From Brevundimonas fluminis (lineage in GTDB: Bacteria; Pseudomonadota; Alphaproteobacteria; Caulobacterales; Caulobacteraceae), in contig NZ_RQWJ01000002.1 of assembly GCF_003934285.1 (NCBI RefSeq), forward strand, positions 310,001-374,000: a stretch of 64,000 nucleotides of DNA, read 5' to 3'. Position numbers and translations under genes: made by a program. Every line of letters starts with the position of its first letter. Within the stretch, counting starts at the first letter, position 1. A model generated the notes under the pieces. The model saw only the letters and a program-made list of their open reading frames with translations, was not told the origin of the DNA and did no database searches. Positions 11,227 through 21,136 of this stretch are shown in pieces.

Positions 11227-11763
11227 ATGTCGCTGGACGCCCTGCGCGATCTGATCCCGGCCTACGCCAGGGACATCTCCCTGAACCTGTCGTCGCTCGC
11301 CAATGAGACGACGCTGAACGACCAGCAGAAGTGGGGCTGCTTCCTGGCCTCGGCCCACTCGCTGGGCGTCGCGCCGCTGGTGAAGCTGATCGAGGCCCAG
11401 GCCGCGACCGTGCTGACGCCCGAGGCGATGAACGCGGCGAAGTCCGCCGCCGCCGTCATGGGCATGAACAACATCTACTACCGGTCTCTGCACCTCATGC
11501 AGAACGGGGAATACCGGACGATCCCGGCGCGCCTGCGTATGAACGTGATCGCCAATCCCGGCGTGGTGAAGATCGACTTCGAACTGTGGTGCACCGCCGT
11601 CTCGGCCATCAACGGCTGCGGCGCCTGCCTTGACGCGCACGAGGCTGAGCTGCGCAAACACGGCGTCACCGCGCCCCAGGTCCAGGCCGCCCTGCGCATC
11701 GGCGCCGTCGTCCACGCCGCCGGCAGGATCGTGGCTTCGGAAGCCGCGCTGGCCGAAGCCTGA
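11227..11763 (+). CDS. ahpD: Alkylhydroperoxidase AhpD
   Basis: A 178-residue all-helical carboxymuconolactone-decarboxylase-fold protein. The redox CxxC motif is Cys131-Gly-Ala-Cys134, with His138 (CGACLDAHE) and Glu119 in the relay positions known from the mycobacterial enzyme. AhpD reduces oxidised AhpC and in mycobacteria receives electrons from lipoamide dehydrogenase through a lipoylated E2 subunit. The gene directly follows ahpC, which fits this role. The start at 11227 gives the normal family N-terminus and length. Its likely electron source here is unproven; a lipoylated E2 (sucB) is encoded 35 kb away. Confidence 0.95.
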   Translation: MSLDALRDLIPAYARDISLNLSSLANETTLNDQQKWGCFLASAHSLGVAPLVKLIEAQAATVLTPEAMNAAKSAAAVMGMNNIYYRSLHLMQNGEYRTIPARLRMNVIANPGVVKIDFELWCTAVSAINGCGACLDAHEAELRKHGVTAPQVQAALRIGAVVHAAGRIVASEAALAEA

Positions 11764-11765
11764 GG

Positions 11766-12293
11766 TCAGCGCCCGGCGGCGGCCAGCCCGTCCATATGGG
11801 CGATCCAGCGGGCGAAGCCGCCGCCCATGACCGCGTCGACCGGCTCGGCCATGGCGCCCACGCCCGGCCCCTCGACGACGAAGGTCCATGTCGGCGTGAC
11901 CACGCCGTCCACCAAAGGATAGGTCACGACCAGATCGGCCCGGGTCGCCATGGACCGCAGCGGACCGAACGGCGCGTGAAAACGCATCTCGTCCGGCTCG
12001 ACCGACAGGGTCCGGCCGTGATCGAAGTCGGTCCCGTCCTCCAGCTTCTCGCACCAGCAGCCGCCGACGCCGAGGTCGAGGCTCAGGTTGTCCGCGTCGC
12101 CCGAATAGCTGTGCGCCGGATCCCACCAGAGCGGCAGCTGCGACAGGGCCTCAGGAACGCCAGCGGGGCCGAGCGTCGTCCGCCCTCTGAACTTGAGCAT
12201 GAAGGCGTTCTCGCTCCGCGACACGATCTCGGCGGCGGCCGGCGTGCCGACGGCGGCGATCAGGGCGGAGAGGGCAAGGATCAAGGTGCGCAT
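11766..12293 (-). CDS. Secreted SRPBCC (START-like) family protein
   Basis: A 175-residue protein with a clear Sec signal peptide (MRTLILALSALIAAVGTPAAA, cleavage near residue 21). The mature part has the features of a polyketide-cyclase/SRPBCC fold: alternating beta strands ending in VVTYPLVDGVVTPTWTFVVEG and a long C-terminal helix. Two close cysteines (GCWCEK) may bind something or form a bond. Such proteins bind hydrophobic ligands, but no ligand can be named. It is convergent with ahpD, with two bases between the stops. It lies 42 bases downstream of murI on the same strand and may share its transcript. Confidence 0.75.
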   Translation of the reverse strand: MRTLILALSALIAAVGTPAAAEIVSRSENAFMLKFRGRTTLGPAGVPEALSQLPLWWDPAHSYSGDADNLSLDLGVGGCWCEKLEDGTDFDHGRTLSVEPDEMRFHAPFGPLRSMATRADLVVTYPLVDGVVTPTWTFVVEGPGVGAMAEPVDAVMGGGFARWIAHMDGLAAAGR

Positions 12294-12335
12294 CAGGTTC
12301 CTCCGACGCCATCCAGCGCGCGCCGAATGCGGCCG

Positions 12336-13196
12336 TCAAGCCGGGTCGAACGTCAACGGGGCGCCCCAGAACCTCGACACGCGCTCGCTCTGTGGTCCGG
12401 CCTTGCCCGTGGTCAGGAAGACCCGTCCGGCACCCGCGCCCAGATCGTATTCCGGGTGCCGCGTCACATACCGTTCCAGCGCGTCGGCCACGGCCGAGGG
12501 CTGGTGGATCAGCGGCGTGCCCTCGGGCAGTTCGCGGGCGAAGACGTCCGCCACGATCTCATAATGGGTGCAGCCCAGGATGGCCTTGTCCGGATGCCGC
12601 CCGACCCGGCGGCGCAGGGCGTCGACGTGGTCGCGGACCACGACTTCCAGCTCCTCGTCCGGCGCGCCCAGCTCGATCAGGCCGGCCAGTCCCGGGCAGG
12701 GTTCCGAGAACACCGCCAGGTCGTCGCGGCGCTTGTCGATCTCGATCTCATAAACCCGGCTCATCGCCGTGGCGGCGGTGCAGAAGACGCCGGTGATTTC
12801 CAGCGATTCCCGCTTCTCGCCCTCCTCCCGCAGACGCTCTGCCTCGTAGGTCCACGGCAGTCCGGTCGCCGCCTCGATGGTCGGCACGATGATGCCCAGC
12901 ACGTTGACGGGCCGGCCGGTGCGGGCCCTCACCTCGGGAACCCAGGTCTGCTGCAGCCGGCGCAGGGCGATGGCCGAGGCGGTGTTGCAGGCCAGGACGA
13001 TCAGGCTGGCGCCGGCCTCGACCAGCCGCTCGCAGCCGGCGCGCGTCAGATCGACGATCTCCTCGCCGCCGCGTCCGCCGTACGGAGCCATGGCCTGGTC
13101 GGCCAGATAGACGAAGTCGGCGGTCGGGAACCGCCGCGTCAGCTCGCGGTGAACGGTCAGTCCGCCCACGCCGGAATCGAAAACGCCCATGGCCAT
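12336..13196 (-). CDS. murI: Glutamate racemase MurI
   Basis: A 286-residue cytosolic enzyme that makes D-glutamate for peptidoglycan. The family's catalytic cysteines are both present: Cys70 in LIVLACNTAS and Cys209 in AILGCTHYE. The N-terminal Asp7 lies in GVFDSGVGGLTV. I chose ATG 13196 (or ATG 13190, two codons later), which starts directly before the first beta strand; the ten extra codons upstream add an untypical basic stretch. The length is slightly longer than the family average because of an insertion around residues 117-135 (EAERLREEGEKRESLE), predicted to be helical. Confidence 0.93.
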   Translation of the reverse strand: MAMGVFDSGVGGLTVHRELTRRFPTADFVYLADQAMAPYGGRGGEEIVDLTRAGCERLVEAGASLIVLACNTASAIALRRLQQTWVPEVRARTGRPVNVLGIIVPTIEAATGLPWTYEAERLREEGEKRESLEITGVFCTAATAMSRVYEIEIDKRRDDLAVFSEPCPGLAGLIELGAPDEELEVVVRDHVDALRRRVGRHPDKAILGCTHYEIVADVFARELPEGTPLIHQPSAVADALERYVTRHPEYDLGAGAGRVFLTTGKAGPQSERVSRFWGAPLTFDPA

Positions 13197-13319
13197 GGGG
13201 CGCCGTTTAGCGGCGAAGCGCCGCACGCGCCATGGCCGAAGATTACGGCCCGTTCAGGTGACAGTCAGGCTCGCCCGGTCCAAGGTCCGCCACCGAGACA
13301 GATGCGGAGAGCCTTCGTC

Positions 13320-15491
13320 ATGCAAAGACGCCATTTCCTGATCGCCGGGGGCAGCCTGCTGGCCCTCACCGGCTGCGCCACCGCCGGAGCGGGCGCGGGC
13401 GGCACGCCCGTCGCCACGCTGGAGGCCGAGGCCGCCGAGGCGCGGGCCGTCCTGCCGGTGCAGACGCCGCGGGCCGAACTGCTTCAGGAATGGACCGGTC
13501 CGTTCGAGGGCGTGCCGCCGTGGGACAAGGTCACCGCCGACAAGCTGAAGGCCGCCATCCTCGAGGGCATCGAGCTGCAGCGCGCAGAGTACGCCGCGAT
13601 CGCCGACAATCCCGCGCCGCCGACCTTCGCCAACACCCTTGTGACCAACCAGATGGCGGGAGAGCCGCTGGGCCGCGCCCTGTCGCTTTTCGGCGTAATG
13701 ACCGGCAACATCGGCACGCCGGACTACCAGGCGGTGCAGCGCGAGGTCGCGCCCCTGCTGACCCAGGCCGGCAACGAGATCACCTTCAACGAAAAGCTCT
13801 TCGCCCGCATCCGCACGGTGGCGGACAACGCCGACGCCATGGGGCTAACGGCTGAACAGAAGCGCATCGCCGAACGCAGCCGCGACGCCTTCATCCGCAA
13901 CGGCGCCGCGCTGGACGCCGCAGGCAAGGCGGAACTGGGCCGCATCAACACCGCCCTGTCCCAGGCCTTCACCAGCTTCAGCCAGAAGGTGGTCGCCGAC
14001 GAGAACGCCTGGACGCACATCCCGAACGAGTCCGGCGTCGCCGGCCTGCCGGCGTCCGACAAGGCGGGGGCCGCCGCGGCCGCGCGCGCCCGGAACCTCG
14101 AGGGCTGGGCCATCGTCAACACCCGCTCCAGCGTCGATCCCTTCCTGACAATGGCCGACGACCGCGCCATGCGTGAGACGGTGTGGCGCAAGTTCGTCAA
14201 CCGCGGGGACAACGGCGACGCCAACGACACCAATGCGACGATCGCCGAGATCGTGCGTCTGCGGGCGCAGCGGGCGAAGCTGCTGGGTTACGCCAACCAC
14301 GCCGAATGGCGGATGCAGGACACCATGGCCAAGACGCCCGAGGCGGCCATGGATCTGATGATTCGCGTCTGGCGTCCGGCCGTCGCCCGCGTGGCGGAAG
14401 AGGTGGCCGACATGCGGGCCATCGCCGGCCACGACATCGAGCCGTGGGACTATCTCTACTACGCCGAGAAGGTCCGGAAGGCGAAGTACGACCTCGATCA
14501 GAACGAGATCAAACCCTACTTCGAGCTGAACGCCGTCAAGCAGGGCGCCTTCTACATGGCGGGCCGGCTGTACGGCTTCGACTTCGTCAAGCTGGCGCCC
14601 GGCACGGTCCCGGTCTTCCATCCGGACGTCGAGGTGTTCGAGGTGAAGAACAGGTCCGACGGCAGCCACGTCGGCCTGTTCTACTCGGACGACTTCAACC
14701 GCACCGGCAAGCGCTCGGGCGCCTGGGCCACGACCTACCGCAGCTATTCGACCTATGACGGCGTCAAGAACGTGCTGTCGTCCAACAACAACAACTTCAA
14801 CAAGGCCGAGGGCGGCGCGCCGCTGCTCATCTCGCTGGACGACGCCGAGACCCTGTTCCACGAGTTCGGCCACGCCCTGCACAGCCTGTCGTCGAAGGTG
14901 ACCTATCCTTCGCTGGCCGGCACGCCGCGCGACTACGTCGAATACCCCTCGCAGGTGCACGAGCACTGGGTCCTGAGCCGGCCCATCCTCGACGGCTACA
15001 TGAAGCACGTGGAGACCGGCCAGCCGATGCCGCAGTCGCTGGTCGACAAGATCGAGGCCGCGGCCACGTTCAACCAGGGCTATGCGACGGTCAGCTATCT
15101 GTCGTCGGCCCTCGTCGACATGGACCTGCACACGCGGGCCGAACCTCCGACGGACATCGACGCCTTCGAGCGCGAGAGCCTGGCCCGCTACGGCATGCCG
15201 AAGGAGATCGTGATGCGGCACCGCCTGCCGCAGTTCAATCACCTGTTCACGTCCGACGCCTACTCGGCCGGCTACTACAGCTATCTGTGGTCCGAGGTCA
15301 TGGACGCCGACACCTGGGCCTATTTCGAGGAGTCGGGCGACGTCTTCAATCCGGACATCGGCCGCCGCTACAAGGAGATCATCCTGGCGGAGGGCAACAC
15401 CACCGACCGCGCCGAGGCCTACCGCCGCTTCCGCGGCCGCGACCCGGACGTGAGCGCCCTGCTCAAGGTCCGCGGCTTCCCGACGTCCTAG
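13320..15491 (+). CDS. M3-family zinc metallopeptidase (Dcp-like), Tat-type lipoprotein
   Basis: A 723-residue metallopeptidase similar to peptidyl-dipeptidase Dcp and oligopeptidase. The zinc motif is FHEFGHALH (His514, Glu515, His518), followed downstream by the third-ligand region of the family. The N-terminus has a twin-arginine start (MQRRHFLIAGGSLLALTGC) ending in a lipobox, so the enzyme should be exported folded by Tat and lipid-anchored, unlike cytosolic Dcp. The ATG at 13320 has a good ribosome-binding site (GGAGA, nine bases away); another ATG six codons upstream is possible. Its likely role is degradation of small peptides in the periplasm. Confidence 0.92.
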   Translation: MQRRHFLIAGGSLLALTGCATAGAGAGGTPVATLEAEAAEARAVLPVQTPRAELLQEWTGPFEGVPPWDKVTADKLKAAILEGIELQRAEYAAIADNPAPPTFANTLVTNQMAGEPLGRALSLFGVMTGNIGTPDYQAVQREVAPLLTQAGNEITFNEKLFARIRTVADNADAMGLTAEQKRIAERSRDAFIRNGAALDAAGKAELGRINTALSQAFTSFSQKVVADENAWTHIPNESGVAGLPASDKAGAAAAARARNLEGWAIVNTRSSVDPFLTMADDRAMRETVWRKFVNRGDNGDANDTNATIAEIVRLRAQRAKLLGYANHAEWRMQDTMAKTPEAAMDLMIRVWRPAVARVAEEVADMRAIAGHDIEPWDYLYYAEKVRKAKYDLDQNEIKPYFELNAVKQGAFYMAGRLYGFDFVKLAPGTVPVFHPDVEVFEVKNRSDGSHVGLFYSDDFNRTGKRSGAWATTYRSYSTYDGVKNVLSSNNNNFNKAEGGAPLLISLDDAETLFHEFGHALHSLSSKVTYPSLAGTPRDYVEYPSQVHEHWVLSRPILDGYMKHVETGQPMPQSLVDKIEAAATFNQGYATVSYLSSALVDMDLHTRAEPPTDIDAFERESLARYGMPKEIVMRHRLPQFNHLFTSDAYSAGYYSYLWSEVMDADTWAYFEESGDVFNPDIGRRYKEIILAEGNTTDRAEAYRRFRGRDPDVSALLKVRGFPTS

Positions 15492-15507
15492 ATGGCGCTG
15501 ACGCTCG

Positions 15508-15581
15508 GCTCGCGGAGCCTCGCTGCTTGAGCGCCGGGCAGGCGCGGTCGCCCTCAAGTAGCGAGCGACCGCATCGCGAGC
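15508..15581 (+). repeat. Long nested inverted repeat downstream of the M3 peptidase gene
   Basis: CTCGCTGCTTGAG (15519-15531) pairs with CTCAAGTAGCGAG (15553-15565) over 13 positions with one G-T pair. Outer arms GCTCGCG (15508-15514) and CGCGAGC (15575-15581) also match. Together they can fold into a long hairpin in the 3' untranslated region, just before the terminator. It could be a dispersed intergenic repeat or an mRNA 3' stabiliser; I see no second copy in the window. Confidence 0.6.
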
Positions 15582-15597
15582 GGTAGGGCACGACAAG

Positions 15598-15630
15598 AAA
15601 GGCCCCGGCGGTTTCCCGTCGGGGCCTTTT
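15598..15630. terminator. Bidirectional intrinsic terminator
   Basis: AAAGGCCCCG and CGGGGCCTTTT form a strong GC stem, extended inwards by further pairs around a TTT loop, with T-runs at the outer end on both strands. It lies between the convergent M3 peptidase and UrcA genes and can serve both. Confidence 0.9.
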
Positions 15631-15647
15631 CGCGTCCGTCGACCGGA

Positions 15648-15968
15648 TCACCGCGCGTCGGTGGGCACACGCACCGTCAGCAGGTCGGTCGCCCGCACAT
15701 AATCGGCGCGGGCGCGCAGGGGCAGGGCGGCCATCACCTCGGCGCGAACGCCGGCCTCGCAGTAAGCCCGATCCGACAGGCGGCTGCCGGGGCGGCGGGC
15801 GTCGCGGCACAGGGCGTCGGCGGCCGCGTCGATGCGGGCGTCCAGTGCGGCCGCTCCGGAGGGCGTGCCCAGGTCGAGGTCGGCCAGCGAGATGCGCAGC
15901 GGGTCGGCGGCCATGGCCGGAGCGGCCAGCGAAAGGGCCGCGGCGGCGGCCAGGATCAGCGTCTTCAT
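15648..15968 (-). CDS. UrcA family protein
   Basis: A 106-residue secreted protein. A Sec signal peptide (MKTLILAAAAALSLAAPAMA) is followed by the UrcA pattern ISLADLDLGTPSGAAALDARIDAAADALC and a second cysteine in DRAYCEAG. UrcA proteins are small, common in Caulobacterales and Sphingomonadales, and of unknown function; the two cysteines may form a disulfide. The ATG at 15968 has a ribosome-binding site (AGGAGA) directly upstream and gives the signal peptide; the longer frame to 16040 does not. It ends at the terminator shared with the M3 peptidase gene. Confidence 0.85.
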   Translation of the reverse strand: MKTLILAAAAALSLAAPAMAADPLRISLADLDLGTPSGAAALDARIDAAADALCRDARRPGSRLSDRAYCEAGVRAEVMAALPLRARADYVRATDLLTVRVPTDAR

Positions 15969-16291
15969 CGGGGTCTCCTGAGGAGGATGCGTCGCTCTTG
16001 CCGGCGACCCCGTTTCAATGGCGACGCTTCGTTGCGGCATGTTGCGAATCCGAAGGCGGAATGGTGACGCCGGGTGAATTCGGCGAAAGCTGAACGGCGA
16101 TCAGTCGGCGCGCCCGGCTCGCCTTGTCTTCGTCCGGCTTTTCCGCCATAAGCCCCCGCTTCCGGCGCAATTTCCCTCGCGCCTCCTCCCGGACGACCCC
16201 TGCAGCATGTCAGGACGAGCCGGGAGAGGACCCCAGTCGACGTCATACGTCCACTGGGGCTGAGGTCGTTTTGCGCCCTGAAAGGGATTGA
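15969..16291. other. 323-base divergent intergenic region (UrcA gene / ffh) with a hairpin
   Basis: I see no convincing gene in this gap. It must hold the promoters of the UrcA gene (minus) and ffh (plus). A GANTC site (GAATC) lies near 16046. A nested inverted repeat at 16231-16259 (CCCCAGT/ACTGGGG with ACGT/ACGT inside) lies about 32 bases upstream of the ffh start and could fold in its leader. I checked for the SRP RNA helix-8 consensus and did not find it. Confidence 0.6.
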
Positions 16292-17821
16292 ATGTTCGAG
16301 GCTCTGAACGAGCGGCTGACAGGCGTCTTCGACCGGATCACCGGCCGCGGCGCCCTGTCCGAAAAGGACGTGGCCGAGGCGATGCGTGAGGTTCGCGTGG
16401 CCCTGCTCGAGGCCGACGTCGCCCTGCCGGTCGTCAAGGACTTCATCGCCTTCGCCACCGAGCGCGCCACCGGCGAGGAGGTCATCCGCTCGGTCAAGCC
16501 GGCCGATCAGGTGGTCAAGATCGTCTATGACGGCCTGATCGAGATGCTGGGCGGCGACGAGCCGGTCCCGCTCAACGTCAACGCCACGCCGCCGGCCGTG
16601 GTGCTGATGGCCGGCCTGCAAGGCTCGGGCAAGACGACGACCTCGGCCAAGCTGGCGCTGCGCCTCAGCAAGTTCGACCGCAAGAAGGTCATGATGGCCT
16701 CGCTGGACACGCGTCGTCCGGCGGCGATGGAGCAGCTGGCCACGCTGGGCAAGCAGATCGAGGTCGCGACCCTGCCGATCGTGGCGGGCGAGAGCGCGGT
16801 CCAGATCACGAAGCGCGCGCTGCAGTCGGCGAAGCTGCAGGGCTTCGACGTCCTGATCCTCGACACCGCCGGCCGCATCACGCTGGACGAAGGCCTCATG
16901 GCCGAGGTGGCCGAGGTCGCCGCGGTGTCGAAGCCGGTCGAGACCCTGCTCGTCGCCGACAGCCTGACCGGTCAGGATGCCGTGCGCACGGCCAAGGCCT
17001 TCCACGAGCGTCTGCCGCTGACGGGTCTGGTCCTGACCCGCGCCGACGGCGACGGGCGCGGCGGGGCCATGCTGTCGATGCGGGCCGTCACTGGCCTGCC
17101 GATCAAGTATCTGGGCGCGGGCGAAAAGGTCGACGCGCTCGACGTGTTCGACGCCCGCCGCGTCGCCGGCCGCATCCTGGGTCAGGGCGACATCGTGGCC
17201 CTGGTCGAGAAGGCCAGCCAGGAGCTCGATCAGGCGAAGGCCGAGAAGATGGCCCGCAAACTGGCCAAGGGCCAGTTCGACCTCGACGACCTGATGGGCC
17301 AGCTTCAGCAGATGAAGCGCATGGGCGGTCTGCAGGGCATCATGGGCATGCTGCCCGGCGTGGCGAAGATGAAGGCCCAGATGGCCGACAGCGGCGTCGA
17401 CGACCACATGATCGCGCGCCAGGAGGCCATCATTTCCTCGATGACCAAGGCCGAGCGCAAGAAGCCGGACCTGCTGAACGCCAGCCGCAAGAAGCGCATC
17501 GCCGCCGGCGCCGGCGTCGAGGTGCAGGACGTCAACCGGGTGCTCAAACAGCACCGCCAGATGGCCGACATGGTGAAGTCCCTGTCGCGCGGCGGCCCGA
17601 AGAAGATGCAGCAGATGGCCGCCATGCTGGGCGGCCTCGGCGGCGGCCCCGGCGGAATGGGCGGCCCCGACATGGCGCGCCTCAAGGCGATGGGCGGCGG
17701 CAAGATGCCCGAACCCTCGGCCGACGAACTTAAAGCCATCCAGGACCGGCTCGCCGGACTGGGCGGCGGACAACTTCCGGGGGGACTTCCGGGTCTGCCC
17801 GGCTTCCCTCGCAAGAAATAA
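16292..17821 (+). CDS. ffh: Signal recognition particle protein Ffh
   Basis: A 509-residue SRP54 homologue. The N domain covers residues 1-85, the GTPase domain about 100-295 (P-loop GLQGSGKTTTSAKLA, DTAGR, TRADGDGRGG), and the methionine-rich M domain from about 320 (LMGQLQQMKRMGGLQGIMGM). It binds SRP RNA and signal sequences of nascent inner-membrane proteins and hands them to FtsY, which is encoded near the right end of this window. The C-terminus is long and Gly/Met-rich (GGLGGGPGGMGGPDMARLKAM). It is followed by rpsP after 25 bases, a common ffh-rpsP-rimM order. Confidence 0.97.
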   Translation: MFEALNERLTGVFDRITGRGALSEKDVAEAMREVRVALLEADVALPVVKDFIAFATERATGEEVIRSVKPADQVVKIVYDGLIEMLGGDEPVPLNVNATPPAVVLMAGLQGSGKTTTSAKLALRLSKFDRKKVMMASLDTRRPAAMEQLATLGKQIEVATLPIVAGESAVQITKRALQSAKLQGFDVLILDTAGRITLDEGLMAEVAEVAAVSKPVETLLVADSLTGQDAVRTAKAFHERLPLTGLVLTRADGDGRGGAMLSMRAVTGLPIKYLGAGEKVDALDVFDARRVAGRILGQGDIVALVEKASQELDQAKAEKMARKLAKGQFDLDDLMGQLQQMKRMGGLQGIMGMLPGVAKMKAQMADSGVDDHMIARQEAIISSMTKAERKKPDLLNASRKKRIAAGAGVEVQDVNRVLKQHRQMADMVKSLSRGGPKKMQQMAAMLGGLGGGPGGMGGPDMARLKAMGGGKMPEPSADELKAIQDRLAGLGGGQLPGGLPGLPGFPRKK

Positions 17822-17846
17822 GACCGACTAGAGAAAGAGACCGAAA

Positions 17847-18461
17847 ATGCTGAAGATTCGTCTGGCCCGCGGCGGCGCCAAGAAGCGCCCCTACTACTAC
17901 ATCGTCGTCGCCGACTCCCACTCGCCGCGCGACGGCAAGTTCATCGAGCGCGTCGGCACCTACAACCCGATGCTGCCGCGCGACGGCGAGCAGAAGCGCG
18001 TCAACCTGAAGGTCGACCGCATCGCCGAATGGCTGGGCAAGGGCGCCCAGCCGACCGACCGCGTCGCCCGCTTCCTGTCGCAGGACGAGACCCTGGGCGC
18101 CAAGGTCAAGTGGACGCAGGGCCAGAACATGAAGAAGGCCGAGCCGGGCAAGAAGGCCCAGGAACGGGCCGCCGAGCGCGCCCAGCGCGAAGCCGACCGT
18201 CTGGAAGCTGAAGCCGCCGCCAAGGCCGAGGCCGCCGAAGCCGCCGCCCGCGCCAAGGAAGAGGCCGCCGCCGCCGCCGAAGCCGCCAAGAACGCTCCGG
18301 CTCCCGAGCCCGAGCCGGAAGTGACCGAGGAGGCTCCGGCCGCCGAAGCCGCTGCGGAAGAGGCCCCGGCCGAAGCCGCCGCCGAGGAAGCGCCGGCTGC
18401 GGAAGCGACCGAGGAAGCCCCGGCCCCCGAGCCGACCGAGGAAGAGAAGACCGAGGCCTGA
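17847..18461 (+). CDS. rpsP: 30S ribosomal protein S16 with a long acidic C-terminal extension
   Basis: A 204-residue protein whose first about 90 residues are a normal S16 ([37 protein letters not shown]). S16 helps assemble the 30S subunit. From about residue 95 there is an extension: first a charged, probably helical stretch rich in Lys, Arg, Glu and Ala, then four imperfect repeats starting EEAPA that end in an acidic tail. S16 in E. coli is 82 residues; extended forms are known in alphaproteobacteria, but this one more than doubles the protein. It lies between ffh and rimM. Confidence 0.95.
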   Translation: MLKIRLARGGAKKRPYYYIVVADSHSPRDGKFIERVGTYNPMLPRDGEQKRVNLKVDRIAEWLGKGAQPTDRVARFLSQDETLGAKVKWTQGQNMKKAEPGKKAQERAAERAQREADRLEAEAAAKAEAAEAAARAKEEAAAAAEAAKNAPAPEPEPEVTEEAPAAEAAAEEAPAEAAAEEAPAAEATEEAPAPEPTEEEKTEA

Positions 18462-18485
18462 TCGCCTCATCTTCTCCAGAGATCG

Positions 18486-18514
18486 AAGGGCGGCGTCGTT
18501 CGGCGTCGCCCTTT
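18486..18514 (+). terminator. Terminator-like hairpin between rpsP and rimM
   Basis: A 12-pair stem (AAGGGCGGCGTC, 18486-18497, with GGCGTCGCCCTT, 18502-18513, including two G-T pairs) around a GTTC loop, followed by TTCTGCT. It is probably an attenuating terminator, so that ribosomal protein S16 is made in excess over RimM. Confidence 0.65.
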
Positions 18515-18533
18515 CTGCTATCCGGCGCGTCGC

Positions 18534-19057
18534 ATGACCGATCAGAACCTCATCCTCGTCGCCCAGGTCGCCGGCGGCTTCGGCGTGAAGGGCGAGGTGC
18601 GCGTCACCGCCTGGACGGCGGACCCCATGGCGCTGCTGGCCTATGGCCCCCTGCTGCGCGCCGACGGCTCCGTCGGCCTGACCTTGACCTCCGGCCGGCC
18701 CGAGAAGACGGCGATCGTCGGCCGGGCCAAGGAAATCACCACGAAGGAACAGGCGGACGCCCTGCGCGGGTTGAAATTGTTCGTCCCACGCGACCGCCTG
18801 CCGCCGCCCGAGGACGAGGACGAATTCTACCTCACCGACCTGATCGGCCTTTCCGCCCGCGACGCCGACGACCGCGTGATCGGCACGGTGAAGTCGGTCC
18901 CCAACTTCGGCGCCGGCGACATGCTGGAGATCGCCCCCGCCGAGGGCGGTCCGACGTGGTACCTGCCCTTCACCCGAGACGCCGTGCCCGAGGTGCGCCT
19001 GACCGACGGCTGGCTGCGCGCCGTCCGCCCGCCCGAGGTGGACGAGCGGGACGAAGC

Positions 19058-19061
<4 letters not shown>
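18534..19061 (+). CDS. rimM: Ribosome maturation factor RimM
   Basis: A 175-residue protein with the N-terminal RimM barrel (ILVAQVAGGFGVKGEVRVTAW) and the C-terminal PRC-barrel (FYLTDLIGLSARDADDRVIG, DMLEIAPAEGGPTWYLPF). RimM binds ribosomal protein S19 and is needed for maturation of the 30S head. In many bacteria trmD and rplS come next; here the gene instead ends tail-to-tail with an EcsC gene, and the two stop codons share one CTAG (19058-19061). The ATG at 18534 is the natural start. Confidence 0.95.
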
Positions 19062-20882
<1,821 letters not shown>

Positions 20883-20917
20883 CGGAACCCGGAGTCGCGG
20901 AGAGACGCTGGAGAGGC

Positions 20918-21133
20918 ATGCCCTCCAGCGTCATCCGCAGCTTCCGCTATGACCCTGAAGCCCGCCGCCTGAGGATCGTCTTCACCTCCGGCGACGTCTA
21001 CGACTACGACCGGGTGCCGCCGGAGCTGGTCGAGGACTTCCGTGCCTCCCGCTCGAAGGGGCGCTTCTTCGGGCCGCACATCCGCGACGCGTTTCCCTAT
21101 CGGCGGGTGGGGCGGGGCGAGGGCCGACCCTGA
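20918..21133 (+). CDS. KTSC domain-containing protein
   Basis: A 71-residue protein that consists of a single KTSC domain (VIRSFRYDPEARRLRIVFTS, GDVYDYDRVPPELVEDF, SKGRFFGPHIRDAFPYRR). The domain occurs alone or at the end of lysyl-tRNA synthetases, and its role is unclear; it is thought to bind nucleic acid or protein. I chose the ATG at 20918 because it begins at the domain and follows GGAGAG. It lies 35 bases after mdh and probably shares its transcript, and it is convergent with fabI. Confidence 0.82.
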   Translation: MPSSVIRSFRYDPEARRLRIVFTSGDVYDYDRVPPELVEDFRASRSKGRFFGPHIRDAFPYRRVGRGEGRP

Positions 21134-21136
21134 GCC

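Noticed and set aside
11796..13319. An upstream extension of the M3 peptidase frame
   Set aside because: It is antisense to the SRPBCC and murI genes, and a good signal peptide with a ribosome-binding site begins at 13320.
16091..16291. A 4.5S/SRP RNA gene next to ffh
   Set aside because: The helix-8 consensus (GGUCAGG...GGAAG...AGCAGCC) is not present on either strand.
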